From HXMU1420-13 sp965228545 (lineage in GTDB: Bacteria > Bacteroidota > Rhodothermia > Balneolales > Balneolaceae): a DNA stretch of 64,000 nucleotides. Under the pieces are notes generated by a model that made no database searches, had not been told where the DNA came from, and worked only from the letters and a program-made list of their open reading frames with translations. Position numbers and translations under genes: made by a program. The stretch lies in contig OZ245822.1 in the NCBI GenBank assembly GCA_965228545.1, forward strand, positions 1,488,001 to 1,552,000, given 5' to 3'. This document shows, in pieces, positions 17,581 to 26,676 of this stretch; position 1 is the stretch's first letter, and the number at the start of each line of letters is the position of its first letter.

Positions 17581-19728
17581 TTATTTAATCAGCAAAAGTT
17601 TGCGAGTTACGCGCATATCGGGTGTTTCTAAGCGGTAGAAATACACACCGCTCGACATGTTGCTACGCGCTTCAAATCGCACCGTATGTACGCCTGCACT
17701 TACATTTCCATTTACTAATGTGGCAACTTCTTTACCCAGCACATCATACACCTTAAGGGTTACGTTTGCAGGTTGCGGTAAGGTAAACTGTATGTTTGTT
17801 GATGGGTTGAATGGGTTTGGATAATTCTGCCCTAAGGTTGGAGTAGTTGGGAAATCAGCAAACTCATACCCTTCGGTAGATACTCCAACTTTTTCGGTAG
17901 TTAATGTGATTTCACCGCGCATCGCGAAACTTTTTGAATCCCTCCAAAGTGATGGCTGGTCACCTAGACGTAAAAACCGGTTTGCAGTTCTGGCACCATC
18001 AGTTTCGTCGCGGTCGGTTAAATCGGCATCAAAAGAGAATACTTTACCATCATCGGGCATAAACTTTGGCCAAGGAATTCCAAAATATTGGAATCGAGTT
18101 GATCGGTTATTTATTTCGCCGGCTAGGCTGGAAAGTGGAAGTTTCCACTCCATAATATAACCTGTTTCGTCGGGAGTACGAACTGCCGCAGCGGTGTTAC
18201 CTTTAAAAATTACGGTATCAACATAGGCACCGTTATAATCTTCGGGATCAACAGGCTCATCGCCGTAAGGTAACGAACGCACTGTTAGTTGATAATCAGG
18301 TCCACGTGTGCTGGTGGTGTTATCAATATCATTTTTAATTCTGTACGTACGTGTTGCCTCGATGGTATCGGTGAATGCCGAATCGGTTCCCACGTTTCTG
18401 AAATTATACATTTCGAATTGACCGGCTCCCTCTACGTGAGGATTAGATGGAATATCGGCGATATCATATAATCCCAAATAAGCACTTAAATGATCGTAAT
18501 TAAATGCAAGATTCGGCGTATCGCGTGTTTCAATCATCGGGGTACCTTCATCGCGTACACGAACCGCAAAATAAACATTCGCAGTATCCATTTTTATTGC
18601 AAGGTATCCACTAAAATCATCGGGGGATTCGGGTGTACCCTGAATCAACACCCAATTTGGAATATCTTGACTCAAACCCATGAAAGGCGCGTCTAACCAA
18701 TCGCTTAAATCGGCATCAATTTCGACATCCTGATTGATTTTAAAATCTACGCTGTAAGTACGGCGAGGTGTATTATTTGGATTTAGGGTCATGTCTACAA
18801 TCTTACCACGGAAACCAAATCTACTAGAGTATTTATCAAGTTTATTACTGGTTCCAAGCGTTAGTTTTTCTGTATCAGGATTACCACCTGATACTTCGTC
18901 TGCATCTCCTACTTCTGCATCCAAAGAAATAATTGCGCCATCAGTTGGTGTAAATAATGGCCAATCGAAATTGGCTAAGTCACCGCTTTGGTCAGCGAGT
19001 TTTCCTGCAAGCGACGCAAACGGCACCTTCCACTCCAGCGAGTATCCTTTTGAATTACTCCATAGTGCAGTAGCCACCTCTGTTGAAGCAATTTCGTTAT
19101 TTACATATCCCCAGTTGTATGTAATAGGATTATCGGATGCACCATAAACAACCGCTCGCACCCCAATATGATGATCTGGCCCAAGGGTTGAATTCGTGTT
19201 ATCGCTGGCGCCACTAATTCTATATGTACTGCTTACATTTACCGCCTGCTGATTAGTTGGATCAACAAGATTAAAACCAGATGAACCATTTAATAACTCA
19301 GCATGTGGGCTAGAGTATGCAGCGCCCCCAATGTCGTACAATCCAAGGAATACATTTAGATTATCATACAAGTTCAAATTCGCTGCATCATCTGCATTTT
19401 CGAATAGAGGCGCATTTTCGTCGCGCACATTCAAAGCGAAGTAAATATTATCGTCGTCCATTTTAATAGCCAACCACGCGCTGGCGTCACTTGGACTTGC
19501 CGGATACATTCCGGAATTACTAATTGAATTCACAATTTCGTAAGCCGGGCGATCTATGCTTAAAAACTCCCATTGAGCATCTTGCCAATCGGCTAAATCC
19601 CCATCTATTGTTATTGCCGTACCATTTAAAGCGATACGATACAAATTATCTACTGCCGGAGATTGCGCATAAGATATTCCTGAAATTAACAGTGCTAAAA
19701 GAAAGGCTGATTGTAGCTTTTTAACCAT
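17581..19728 (-). CDS. Secreted protein with two CBM9-like sugar-binding domains and T9SS tail
   Basis: A 715-aa exported protein. Signal peptide 1-21 (ISYA-Q). Two related halves follow: residues about 25-305 (ITIDGDLADWQDA) and about 325-610 (VEIDADLSDWLDA). Each starts with the DxDLxDW strand typical of CBM9-like domains and contains (Y/F)xLxVRDE(N/G) and EWK(V/L)PL/F segments. The last 80 residues are a type A T9SS domain (NYPNPFNPSTNI, closing KLLLIK). It probably binds glycan at the cell surface; no catalytic residues are recognised. It is the first gene of the minus-strand block and faces the alpha-mannosidase across a 286-bp divergent region. The hairpin at 17537-17565 separates it from the TonB receptor. 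Confidence 0.85.
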   Translation of the reverse strand: MVKKLQSAFLLALLISGISYAQSPAVDNLYRIALNGTAITIDGDLADWQDAQWEFLSIDRPAYEIVNSISNSGMYPASPSDASAWLAIKMDDDNIYFALNVRDENAPLFENADDAANLNLYDNLNVFLGLYDIGGAAYSSPHAELLNGSSGFNLVDPTNQQAVNVSSTYRISGASDNTNSTLGPDHHIGVRAVVYGASDNPITYNWGYVNNEIASTEVATALWSNSKGYSLEWKVPFASLAGKLADQSGDLANFDWPLFTPTDGAIISLDAEVGDADEVSGGNPDTEKLTLGTSNKLDKYSSRFGFRGKIVDMTLNPNNTPRRTYSVDFKINQDVEIDADLSDWLDAPFMGLSQDIPNWVLIQGTPESPDDFSGYLAIKMDTANVYFAVRVRDEGTPMIETRDTPNLAFNYDHLSAYLGLYDIADIPSNPHVEGAGQFEMYNFRNVGTDSAFTDTIEATRTYRIKNDIDNTTSTRGPDYQLTVRSLPYGDEPVDPEDYNGAYVDTVIFKGNTAAAVRTPDETGYIMEWKLPLSSLAGEINNRSTRFQYFGIPWPKFMPDDGKVFSFDADLTDRDETDGARTANRFLRLGDQPSLWRDSKSFAMRGEITLTTEKVGVSTEGYEFADFPTTPTLGQNYPNPFNPSTNIQFTLPQPANVTLKVYDVLGKEVATLVNGNVSAGVHTVRFEARSNMSSGVYFYRLETPDMRVTRKLLLIK

Positions 19729-20014
19729 ATAGAGGCCTCAAAATTAAATTCTACTTGATTATTATGCTTATTATGCACTTTGTTTATACTTAATAAGCAC
19801 GTTCAACATATCTATCCTACATGAATTAATCAATATTGAAAGCGCAATTTTTAGCACTTCTTCTATTTTTTACAAATATGAAAGCGTTTTTTTGGCGCTC
19901 TATTTGTTTTTGATGAAGATATTGAAAGTTGCTAATTAGAAAATAAATGATTTATTTTTACCTACACTTTTATGCACATTATGACCTATAATTGTGCTTC
20001 TAATTACTTACTAA
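19729..20014. promoter_or_regulatory. Divergent promoter region with operator-like palindromes
   Basis: This 286-bp AT-rich region separates the minus-strand CBM9-like/TonB block from the plus-strand mannosidase. TGCTTATTA (19765-19773) is repeated inverted at 19791-19799 with a 17-bp spacer. A second imperfect palindrome has arms at 19974-19982 and 19988-19997, differing by one inserted base. The octamer TTATGCAC occurs in both elements (19771-19778 and 19970-19977). These are candidate sites for the GntR/LacI-type regulator encoded at 9477-10586. No clear -33/-7 promoter could be fixed by eye. Confidence 0.4.
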
Positions 20015-22699
20015 ATGAATTCAACTACAGATAAGCAGGCAATTATTGTATCACATACCCACTGGGACCGTGCCTGGTACTTACCTTTTGAAAAGTTTCG
20101 CTATCGCCTGATTAAAATGATTGATCGCCTGATCGATCTACTCTCTGAAAACACTGAGTACCAATGTTTTATACTTGACGGACAAACCATTTTGCTTGAT
20201 GACTATTTGGAGATTAAACCCGAAAATGCATCAATTCTCAAGGAACTTATATCTGAAGGGAAGTTACAAATTGGGCCCTGGTACATACTACCTGATCTGT
20301 TTTTGGTAAGTGGCGAATCTATTATTCGAAATTTGCAAATCGGGCATTCTATGACTGAAGAATGGGGAAGCAAAATGAAGGTTGGGTATGTTCCCGATCC
20401 ATTTGGCCACATAGCACAACTGCCTCAGATCCTGCAAAGCTTTGGCATAGACAATTTCTTATTCATGCGGGGTATGCCGGAAGAAGTACTTGAGCAAAAC
20501 ACATTATTATTCAATTGGGTCGCGCCTGATGGAAGTACAGTTCGGTCTTATTATATGATCGATGGCTATCTCAACGCTTCAAATTTAGGACATAAAAAAG
20601 ATATTGGTCGTTATGATTTAGCCAAGGCTGATATAGATCTTGCTGAAAAAAAAATCGATACTACCACAGAAAAACTGTCCGGTTTTTTCCCTGAGAATCT
20701 ATTTCTTCTTAATAATGGCATGGATCACATGCCTGAACAACCTGAGTTACCAAAGCTCATTCAGCAATTGGGCGAAAGATCGGAATCACTGACTTTAACG
20801 CATGGTTCGTTCAGCGATTTTGCCGAGCTCTTGCCAGAGGTACCTGAGCACTTATCCTATTCCGGCAATTTAATAGGAAATCCAAACCACCCTATTCTTC
20901 TTAGTGTTTATTCTACGCGCACTTATCTGAAGCAACTCAATCAACAGGCACAGGGAATTCTTGAAAAGATTGCAGAACCGATTTCTGTAATCACTGCATC
21001 TTTGACTCATACTGAGGTTCCGCATCATATTCTTAACTACAGTTGGAAAAAGTTACTCAAGAATCATCCGCATGATGACATTTGTGGATGCAGCGAAGAT
21101 GGCGTTCACCGGGATAACGAGGTTAGTTTCCGGCATGTACTGGAAAATGGAGAATCGATAATTACTGATTCTATCGAAACGCTTATGAAGCATGGTTTTG
21201 AACCGGCTGAATACCCAGAGAATGAAAACCAGCGATTTGTGGATATTTTTGCTTTCAATCCACATTCTTCTCCAATTAACCACTATTTCGAGACAGAAAT
21301 TGTGTTCCCAAATTATGAAGGTGAAGAAGAAGAGGTTTTGGATGCCTATGAATTAAAAGCATACGATGCTCTTGGAAATCCACTAGAACTAGAGATTTTG
21401 GATACCGAAGCGCCTTACTTGAAGGCAGAGTTTATTCAGTTTACTTGGGGACGTAAATACAGTGTAGGTATTAAAACATCACTACCTGCAATCGGCTACC
21501 AACTCATTCGCGTAGTTGAAACAGCTATCCCTTTAGATTTGAGGGATAATACTTTGGTTGATGCCACCTTGGAAAGTGATCGTTATTCCATTTCTTGGAA
21601 TGATTCAGGCTTACAAGTACGTGATAAAGATCTTGAACTATCTTTTTCTGACTTTATCACCTTCGAATATGTACAGGATAATGGTGATACATACTCCTTC
21701 AGCAGAGCATCTAATCCAATATATAGCACTTTTACCGGAGCCAGAGCCGGCAAAAGTAAGCAATCAATAATCGCTGATTTCAATCTGGTAGTTCCCGAAG
21801 ATTTAAATAATAGCCGCAACATAGATCTTGATATTTCTGTTGATATCAATTTAAATAATGCAGACCGGATTGAGTTTGAAATCAATTACAAAAATCAGGC
21901 GAAAAATGGTCGCTTACGCATGTTGTTGCCCATTGGATTTAAAACTCGTAAGAGTTTTTCCGATGGCCACTTTATGATGTATCAACATGAAGTTACTCCA
22001 GAGATTTCAGCCGAGGATCACCAAAAACGCTACGAACAATATCCCGGAGAACTAAATTACCCAACACACTTTCAGGGCGATTTTTGTTTTGCTGAACATG
22101 ACCACTTTAATACTTGGGTGGCTAATCGCGGAAATCATGAATATGAACTGGTTGATGTTAATAATTCGACGCATTTTGCGATTACACTGCATCGTGCGGT
22201 TGGCTTTTTATCGGTTAGTAACGGATCGATTCGGCGCCCTCATGCCGGACCTAAAATCAGCGTACCCGATGCTCAATGTTTACGAGCAATAAACGCGCAC
22301 TTAGCTTGGGGAACTACTTCATCAAATCGCTTTGAAATTAACCAACAGGCTAAGCAATTTTCGCATCAGCCTAAAGTTCAACAATTGCCGGCAATGCATG
22401 GAGATTTACCCGTTGGAACTGTTCCGCGTAGTTTGCAATTCATCGCCATTCAGGATCCGGAAGTGCAATTATCATGCTTAAAAATGGCGGAATCATCAGA
22501 GGATTTAATTTTACGAGTGTTTAATCTTTCCAACAAAACCATCGACTCAAAAGCTGTATTCCATTCTTCATTTTCAAGTATGTGTTCTACTGATTTTTAT
22601 GAACAATGGGATGAAAACCAGGAAACACCTGTACAATCACACGAAGTGCCGATCCGTTTAGAACCGAATCAAATTCGAACGATCAGGTTACGACCGTAA
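20015..22699 (+). CDS. Alpha-mannosidase, glycoside hydrolase family 38
   Basis: An 894-aa enzyme with no signal peptide, so probably cytoplasmic. It should remove alpha-mannose from oligosaccharides by a retaining, zinc-assisted mechanism. The GH38 signature HTHWDRAWY is at 14-22, where H16 and D18 fit the zinc ligands. VPDPFGHIAQ has D128 as the likely nucleophile. NGMDHMPEQ is at 234-242, and HPHDDICGCSEDGVH has H353 as another zinc ligand candidate. The C-terminal half is the usual GH38 beta-sandwich region. The gene is divergent from the surface-glycan block and 2 bp upstream of a PPIase-like lipoprotein. It suggests that imported oligosaccharides carry mannose or a related sugar; related COG0383 enzymes can differ in specificity. 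Confidence 0.92.
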   Translation: MNSTTDKQAIIVSHTHWDRAWYLPFEKFRYRLIKMIDRLIDLLSENTEYQCFILDGQTILLDDYLEIKPENASILKELISEGKLQIGPWYILPDLFLVSGESIIRNLQIGHSMTEEWGSKMKVGYVPDPFGHIAQLPQILQSFGIDNFLFMRGMPEEVLEQNTLLFNWVAPDGSTVRSYYMIDGYLNASNLGHKKDIGRYDLAKADIDLAEKKIDTTTEKLSGFFPENLFLLNNGMDHMPEQPELPKLIQQLGERSESLTLTHGSFSDFAELLPEVPEHLSYSGNLIGNPNHPILLSVYSTRTYLKQLNQQAQGILEKIAEPISVITASLTHTEVPHHILNYSWKKLLKNHPHDDICGCSEDGVHRDNEVSFRHVLENGESIITDSIETLMKHGFEPAEYPENENQRFVDIFAFNPHSSPINHYFETEIVFPNYEGEEEEVLDAYELKAYDALGNPLELEILDTEAPYLKAEFIQFTWGRKYSVGIKTSLPAIGYQLIRVVETAIPLDLRDNTLVDATLESDRYSISWNDSGLQVRDKDLELSFSDFITFEYVQDNGDTYSFSRASNPIYSTFTGARAGKSKQSIIADFNLVVPEDLNNSRNIDLDISVDINLNNADRIEFEINYKNQAKNGRLRMLLPIGFKTRKSFSDGHFMMYQHEVTPEISAEDHQKRYEQYPGELNYPTHFQGDFCFAEHDHFNTWVANRGNHEYELVDVNNSTHFAITLHRAVGFLSVSNGSIRRPHAGPKISVPDAQCLRAINAHLAWGTTSSNRFEINQQAKQFSHQPKVQQLPAMHGDLPVGTVPRSLQFIAIQDPEVQLSCLKMAESSEDLILRVFNLSNKTIDSKAVFHSSFSSMCSTDFYEQWDENQETPVQSHEVPIRLEPNQIRTIRLRP

Positions 22700-22701
22700 T
22701 C

Positions 22702-24399
22702 ATGGCAAAAAAACTCTACTGTTGCATTGCGCTCTTTTTTTTAGCTGGATTAATCTCTTGTTCTAAGGGCGATGCAGAAACACCTACTGTCGCGCAATGG
22801 AAGACCATAACTTTAGCCGAAGATGTGTTTAAATCCCAATATGTGCGCTTAAGTAGTTCCGCTCCCATTCGAGATTCTTACGAACAACGAAAACGATATG
22901 CGCGCACGCTTCTTGAGCGTAACATTGTTGCTGATTATGCCAAACAATTTGGGTATGACACCATAGAAACTATCCAACAATCGATTCAGCGTACTAAAGA
23001 ACTTGCCGCCATGAAATATTACATTCGCGAGCAAGTAGAGCCAAGGCTATCGGAAACTACCGAGCAAGAGATTTATGATGCTTTCCTGCGTAAAAATGCT
23101 TCGGTTAAACTTGAACAGATTTATGCGCCAACCTTCGATCAAATCGAACAATATTCTCAAAAATTATCTGGCGACTCTTCTCTATTTCAATCGATGGCAC
23201 AGCAATCTATGATTGAGGCCGGGGAACAACCGAATCAGTATCTAATGGGATGGGTAGGTTGGAATCAAATGGACTTAAGTCCGGAAAAAACGGCATTTTC
23301 ATTGGCTATTGGTGAGATTTCCGAACCTGTTCAGTCATTATCGGGATGGCACATATTTAGAGTGGTTGACAAACAAGAAACCTTCTTTGCTGATCAGACA
23401 ACCTTCCAAAATTCACGAGAAGTAATCGAGCAAGAGCTGGATCGTCGAAAATTCGAGGAAGAAAGTATCCGGTACATCAATAGTGTGTTAGAAGAAACAC
23501 CGATTGAATTTTACCCGGCTAAAATCAACGAATTTTGGGAGTACCTGGAATCCCGACTTCCCTCCGATCAACAGCAATTGGTGGGATTATTGAATTCTGA
23601 AGTGATGTTGAATCAGGTTTTTTCAAATCCAGAGAATCATATACTCGCTCAGTTGAACGGTGAACCCATAAGTTCGCAGGATATTCTTGACCGACTTCCT
23701 ACCATCCCTTATTGGCAATTAAATCAAAATTTACGTCCGGCTCTGGAAACCGTGGCCAAAGATATGTTATTTGCTCAAAGAGCTATGGAAGCAGGATATG
23801 TTGATGATCCGGAAGTTCAAAAAGAAACTAGCATTGAAGAAGTTCGACAGCTGTATAATTATTTCGCCGCTGATGTTGCCGACACATTGAATCTATCTCG
23901 GCTCGAAGACGAATGGTACATCAAACATAAAGATCGATATGTGTCCGATACCGAACTTAGCATCAACACCTATTCTTTTGACACCGAGCAAAACGCCCGT
24001 GAAGCACTCAAAGCCTTTCAGAGTGGGTTAGATTGGAGTACCGTGCTATCACAAAGTGAACAAATTATGGTTAGCGATTCGAGACGGCTCATACGTTCAG
24101 AAAATTCAAATCACCCCGCATTTTCTATCCAATATCGTCCTTCAACCACTGATAACTCTACGCAGCTTTGGGGACCCTATCAGCTAGAATCGGGTTGGGC
24201 ATTCATCGAAATTATTGAAAGAGCCGACCAGTATTTCTCTAGGGAAGAAATCAGCGCACGCCTCAAAGCGGATATGAGGGCGAATATTCCCTCCATCACC
24301 CATTATTTTCTGCTGGAGCAAGCCGGCTACAAGGCCGATGAGGTAGTATTCAATCAACAATTGTTGAATGAAGTACTACCCTATCATTTCGAAAATTAA
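22702..24399 (+). CDS. PpiC/SurA-like peptidyl-prolyl isomerase lipoprotein
   Basis: A 565-aa lipoprotein (signal peptide with LISC, lipidated Cys at about residue 20), so a periplasmic chaperone. Residues about 65-110 look like a SurA-type N-domain. Residues about 115-235 match a parvulin/PpiC domain (SVKLEQIYAPTFDQIEQYSQKL, GWVGWNQMDLSPEKTAFSL, SLSGWHIFRVVDKQE). A second, poorer PpiC-like region lies at about 415-525 (SINTYSFDTEQ, LESGWAFIEIIERADQYF). It begins 2 bp after the mannosidase stop and is probably co-transcribed with it; the functional link is unclear. It may help assemble the many outer-membrane proteins of the neighbouring loci. It converges on the epimerase gene with 2 bp between stops. 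Confidence 0.8.
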   Translation: MAKKLYCCIALFFLAGLISCSKGDAETPTVAQWKTITLAEDVFKSQYVRLSSSAPIRDSYEQRKRYARTLLERNIVADYAKQFGYDTIETIQQSIQRTKELAAMKYYIREQVEPRLSETTEQEIYDAFLRKNASVKLEQIYAPTFDQIEQYSQKLSGDSSLFQSMAQQSMIEAGEQPNQYLMGWVGWNQMDLSPEKTAFSLAIGEISEPVQSLSGWHIFRVVDKQETFFADQTTFQNSREVIEQELDRRKFEEESIRYINSVLEETPIEFYPAKINEFWEYLESRLPSDQQQLVGLLNSEVMLNQVFSNPENHILAQLNGEPISSQDILDRLPTIPYWQLNQNLRPALETVAKDMLFAQRAMEAGYVDDPEVQKETSIEEVRQLYNYFAADVADTLNLSRLEDEWYIKHKDRYVSDTELSINTYSFDTEQNAREALKAFQSGLDWSTVLSQSEQIMVSDSRRLIRSENSNHPAFSIQYRPSTTDNSTQLWGPYQLESGWAFIEIIERADQYFSREEISARLKADMRANIPSITHYFLLEQAGYKADEVVFNQQLLNEVLPYHFEN

Positions 24400-24401
24400 G
24401 T

Positions 24402-25577
24402 TTAATTGGTTTTTTCCATTTCGGAGAGTAATTGCCAGCACAAGTACAGTGCGCGCGGAACGTGAAAGCAACCCTTATACGGGCCACCTTTGAAATCATG
24501 CGTACGTTTGCCTTCACGATTTAAGTACCCAAACCATTCCCCAAATTCAGGATCAGAAAAATGCTCGAAGCTGTAATCCACCACTTCTTCAAACAATTTG
24601 AAATCACCTTCTTCTTTGGTGATGGAATAGTTTAAAAGATGCGCATACATGGCTTCGGTATGTGGCCACCACAGTTTCATATCCCATTCGAGCTGGACCG
24701 GTGAATGTCCTTCAGAATCAAGGAAATAAAACAGTCCTCCATGTTGATCATCCCAGCCGGTTTCATGCGACCAACGCACCATATCGATAGCCATTTTCGA
24801 AAGTGAATCGTCGTTGATGTGACGTGCCCAATGCTGAAGGAACCAACCAGCTTCAATAGCATGACCCGGATTTAACAATCGTCCGTCGATATTATCTACG
24901 AAATCGCCACTCGGGGAAACCTGTTCAAAAACTAATTTACGATCGCTATGCACATGCAATTTCACTCTGCGAATACATTCCTGAATTTCAGTTTGAAAAT
25001 CCGAGAAATCGCCTCCGGATATCTCCTCAATCAAGTTTAGTAAAATCATAGGAATGGCGAGCTGACTCATAGGTTGCGCACCCTCGTACACCGGTTGGCC
25101 AACTTTCGTTAAATCGGAAGACCATCCCCAAACCTTTTCGAATAAACGTTGTGCTTCGTGCAAATACTTCGCTTCTCCACTTGCTCGGCTGTACTCTGCG
25201 AGAGCCATAATCCAAAAACACTCGGAAAAAATCTTGCGTTGCATCCAAAGTCCTTTTCCTTCTTCGGTAACAGCAAAATACACTCGGTCTTTTTCTGTAA
25301 ACGTTTGATTGAGTAAAAAATCAGCTCCATTTTTGGCCATCTTCAACCAATTCGGGTTCTGATCCACGGTACGGTACAACTTGCTGAACATCCATGTTTG
25401 TCGGCCTTGCAACCAAACGTGTTTTCGGGTGTCATAAATCTTTCCTTTTCGATCCAGGCAATTGTAAAATCCACCGTTTTCATAATCCGGAGAGTGGTTT
25501 TCCCAAAAAGGAATCACCGAGTTGAAAAGTTCATTTTCAAACTTATTTTTGTAACTCGATATGCTTGATTGGTTCAT
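24402..25577 (-). CDS. AGE-family N-acylglucosamine 2-epimerase-like isomerase
   Basis: A 391-aa cytoplasmic enzyme of the (alpha/alpha)6-barrel AGE family. It carries RKHVWLQGRQTWMFS, LNPGHAIEAGWF, WWPHTEAM and KGCFHVPRAL; the His residues in the last three motifs match the family's active-site pair and substrate-binding histidine. Family members interconvert GlcNAc and ManNAc, or epimerise glucose/mannose or cellobiose. Because it lies next to a mannosidase and amino-sugar genes, a GlcNAc/ManNAc or mannose substrate is likely but undecided. It is 35 bp downstream of the DUF4434 gene on the same strand, so the two probably form a small operon from the divergent promoter near 26600. Confidence 0.88.
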   Translation of the reverse strand: MNQSSISSYKNKFENELFNSVIPFWENHSPDYENGGFYNCLDRKGKIYDTRKHVWLQGRQTWMFSKLYRTVDQNPNWLKMAKNGADFLLNQTFTEKDRVYFAVTEEGKGLWMQRKIFSECFWIMALAEYSRASGEAKYLHEAQRLFEKVWGWSSDLTKVGQPVYEGAQPMSQLAIPMILLNLIEEISGGDFSDFQTEIQECIRRVKLHVHSDRKLVFEQVSPSGDFVDNIDGRLLNPGHAIEAGWFLQHWARHINDDSLSKMAIDMVRWSHETGWDDQHGGLFYFLDSEGHSPVQLEWDMKLWWPHTEAMYAHLLNYSITKEEGDFKLFEEVVDYSFEHFSDPEFGEWFGYLNREGKRTHDFKGGPYKGCFHVPRALYLCWQLLSEMEKTN

Positions 25578-25612
25578 AGTGCGTGTTGTATAACAGAATT
25601 AGATTAGATGAT

Positions 25613-26536
25613 TTAAGGTAATTGGTAGCCTTGTTCTAACAACCAGTTTTTATACTGATCATACAATCCGTGAGCGGCCGGATACACTGAATTTGGACTC
25701 ATAAAATGAGAAAACTCAAAGGTAATGAGGTTTTCCACTCCGGCTTTTTCTGCCAACTCCATCTTGTAGCGCAAGTTTTTAAACGGTAATGGGAGAAATT
25801 TGATGGGCATGTCGCGATCGAATGATTCCACATTACTCCAGCACTCAAGGTTGAACTCGTCGGCTAACTGCTTATGTGCCATTAAGTAATTCTGCAATTC
25901 ATCATAACCCACTTGTCCATCCTGAAAGGCAACAATATCTATCAACCCTGAAATATGATCGAAAATTTTCCGCCATTCATTGGTGTGATCATCAAAACTG
26001 ATAGCTTCATCCGAAAACTGTTTCACACCATGCACATACGGAGAGATTAAAATGGGCTGATCTTTTAGTTTTTTCAAATGGATGGATAATTCTTCGTATA
26101 CATCCAATACTCCCTTTTCGTAACGGCCAATTTCATGACTTACATACCAGCCTTTAAAGGCTTTGCGATCTCCATATTTTTGAACCACTTCGTCGCAATA
26201 GGCCTTATTCACTTCAATTTCTTTTTGATAATCGCCATTCACCCAATATTTACCGGAATCATATAAACCGAAGTAGAAATTCATCCCACAGCGCTCGGCT
26301 TGTTCTAGAAATAAATCCATCAAATCATCATACACCGGAAAGGTATTCATTTCCTTTTTGAGCACTTCCGACTCGAACACCGTGTGTTGCTTGTATCCGG
26401 CACGTATTAAAATTACCGTATCAATGCCAACGGCATGCATAGCATCAAAATCTTTAGCCCAGTCTTTTTTTGTCCAGTTTTGGGATGGAATATCGTGCGT
26501 GATTTCGTCTAAGAAAGTTCCTTTCAGGATGGCCAT
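25613..26536 (-). CDS. DUF4434 putative TIM-barrel glycosidase
   Basis: A 307-aa protein without a signal peptide, matching the DUF4434 pattern: KGTFLDEITHDIPSQNW at the N-terminus, DFDAMHAVGIDTVILIRAGY, and GWYVSHEIGRYE with an acidic residue at the expected barrel-strand end. The family is thought to be glycosidase-like (TIM barrel), but no reaction is established. Its position upstream of the epimerase suggests that it processes an intracellular sugar before epimerisation. ATG start at 26536. Confidence 0.8.
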   Translation of the reverse strand: MAILKGTFLDEITHDIPSQNWTKKDWAKDFDAMHAVGIDTVILIRAGYKQHTVFESEVLKKEMNTFPVYDDLMDLFLEQAERCGMNFYFGLYDSGKYWVNGDYQKEIEVNKAYCDEVVQKYGDRKAFKGWYVSHEIGRYEKGVLDVYEELSIHLKKLKDQPILISPYVHGVKQFSDEAISFDDHTNEWRKIFDHISGLIDIVAFQDGQVGYDELQNYLMAHKQLADEFNLECWSNVESFDRDMPIKFLPLPFKNLRYKMELAEKAGVENLITFEFSHFMSPNSVYPAAHGLYDQYKNWLLEQGYQLP

Positions 26537-26676
26537 TAATTGATCAGTCGTTTAAATGTTTGGATGAGAATGGGAAAGAACTTCGCGCTTTTTACAAATT
26601 ATGTCCATTTATGATCTTTATGCTTCTTGATTTAAAAATTTAGTTCGGGTATCTACTACCTAAAACTGGTGGCGCA
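26537..26676. promoter_or_regulatory. Divergent promoter region of the epimerase operon and the phosphodiester glycosidase
   Basis: A 140-bp AT-rich gap between two genes that point outward. It has the segments ATTATG.CC and TTTATGCTTC (about 26598-26636), which resemble parts of the palindromic region at 19974-19999 and may mark shared regulation. No strong inverted repeat or promoter could be fixed. Confidence 0.3.
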
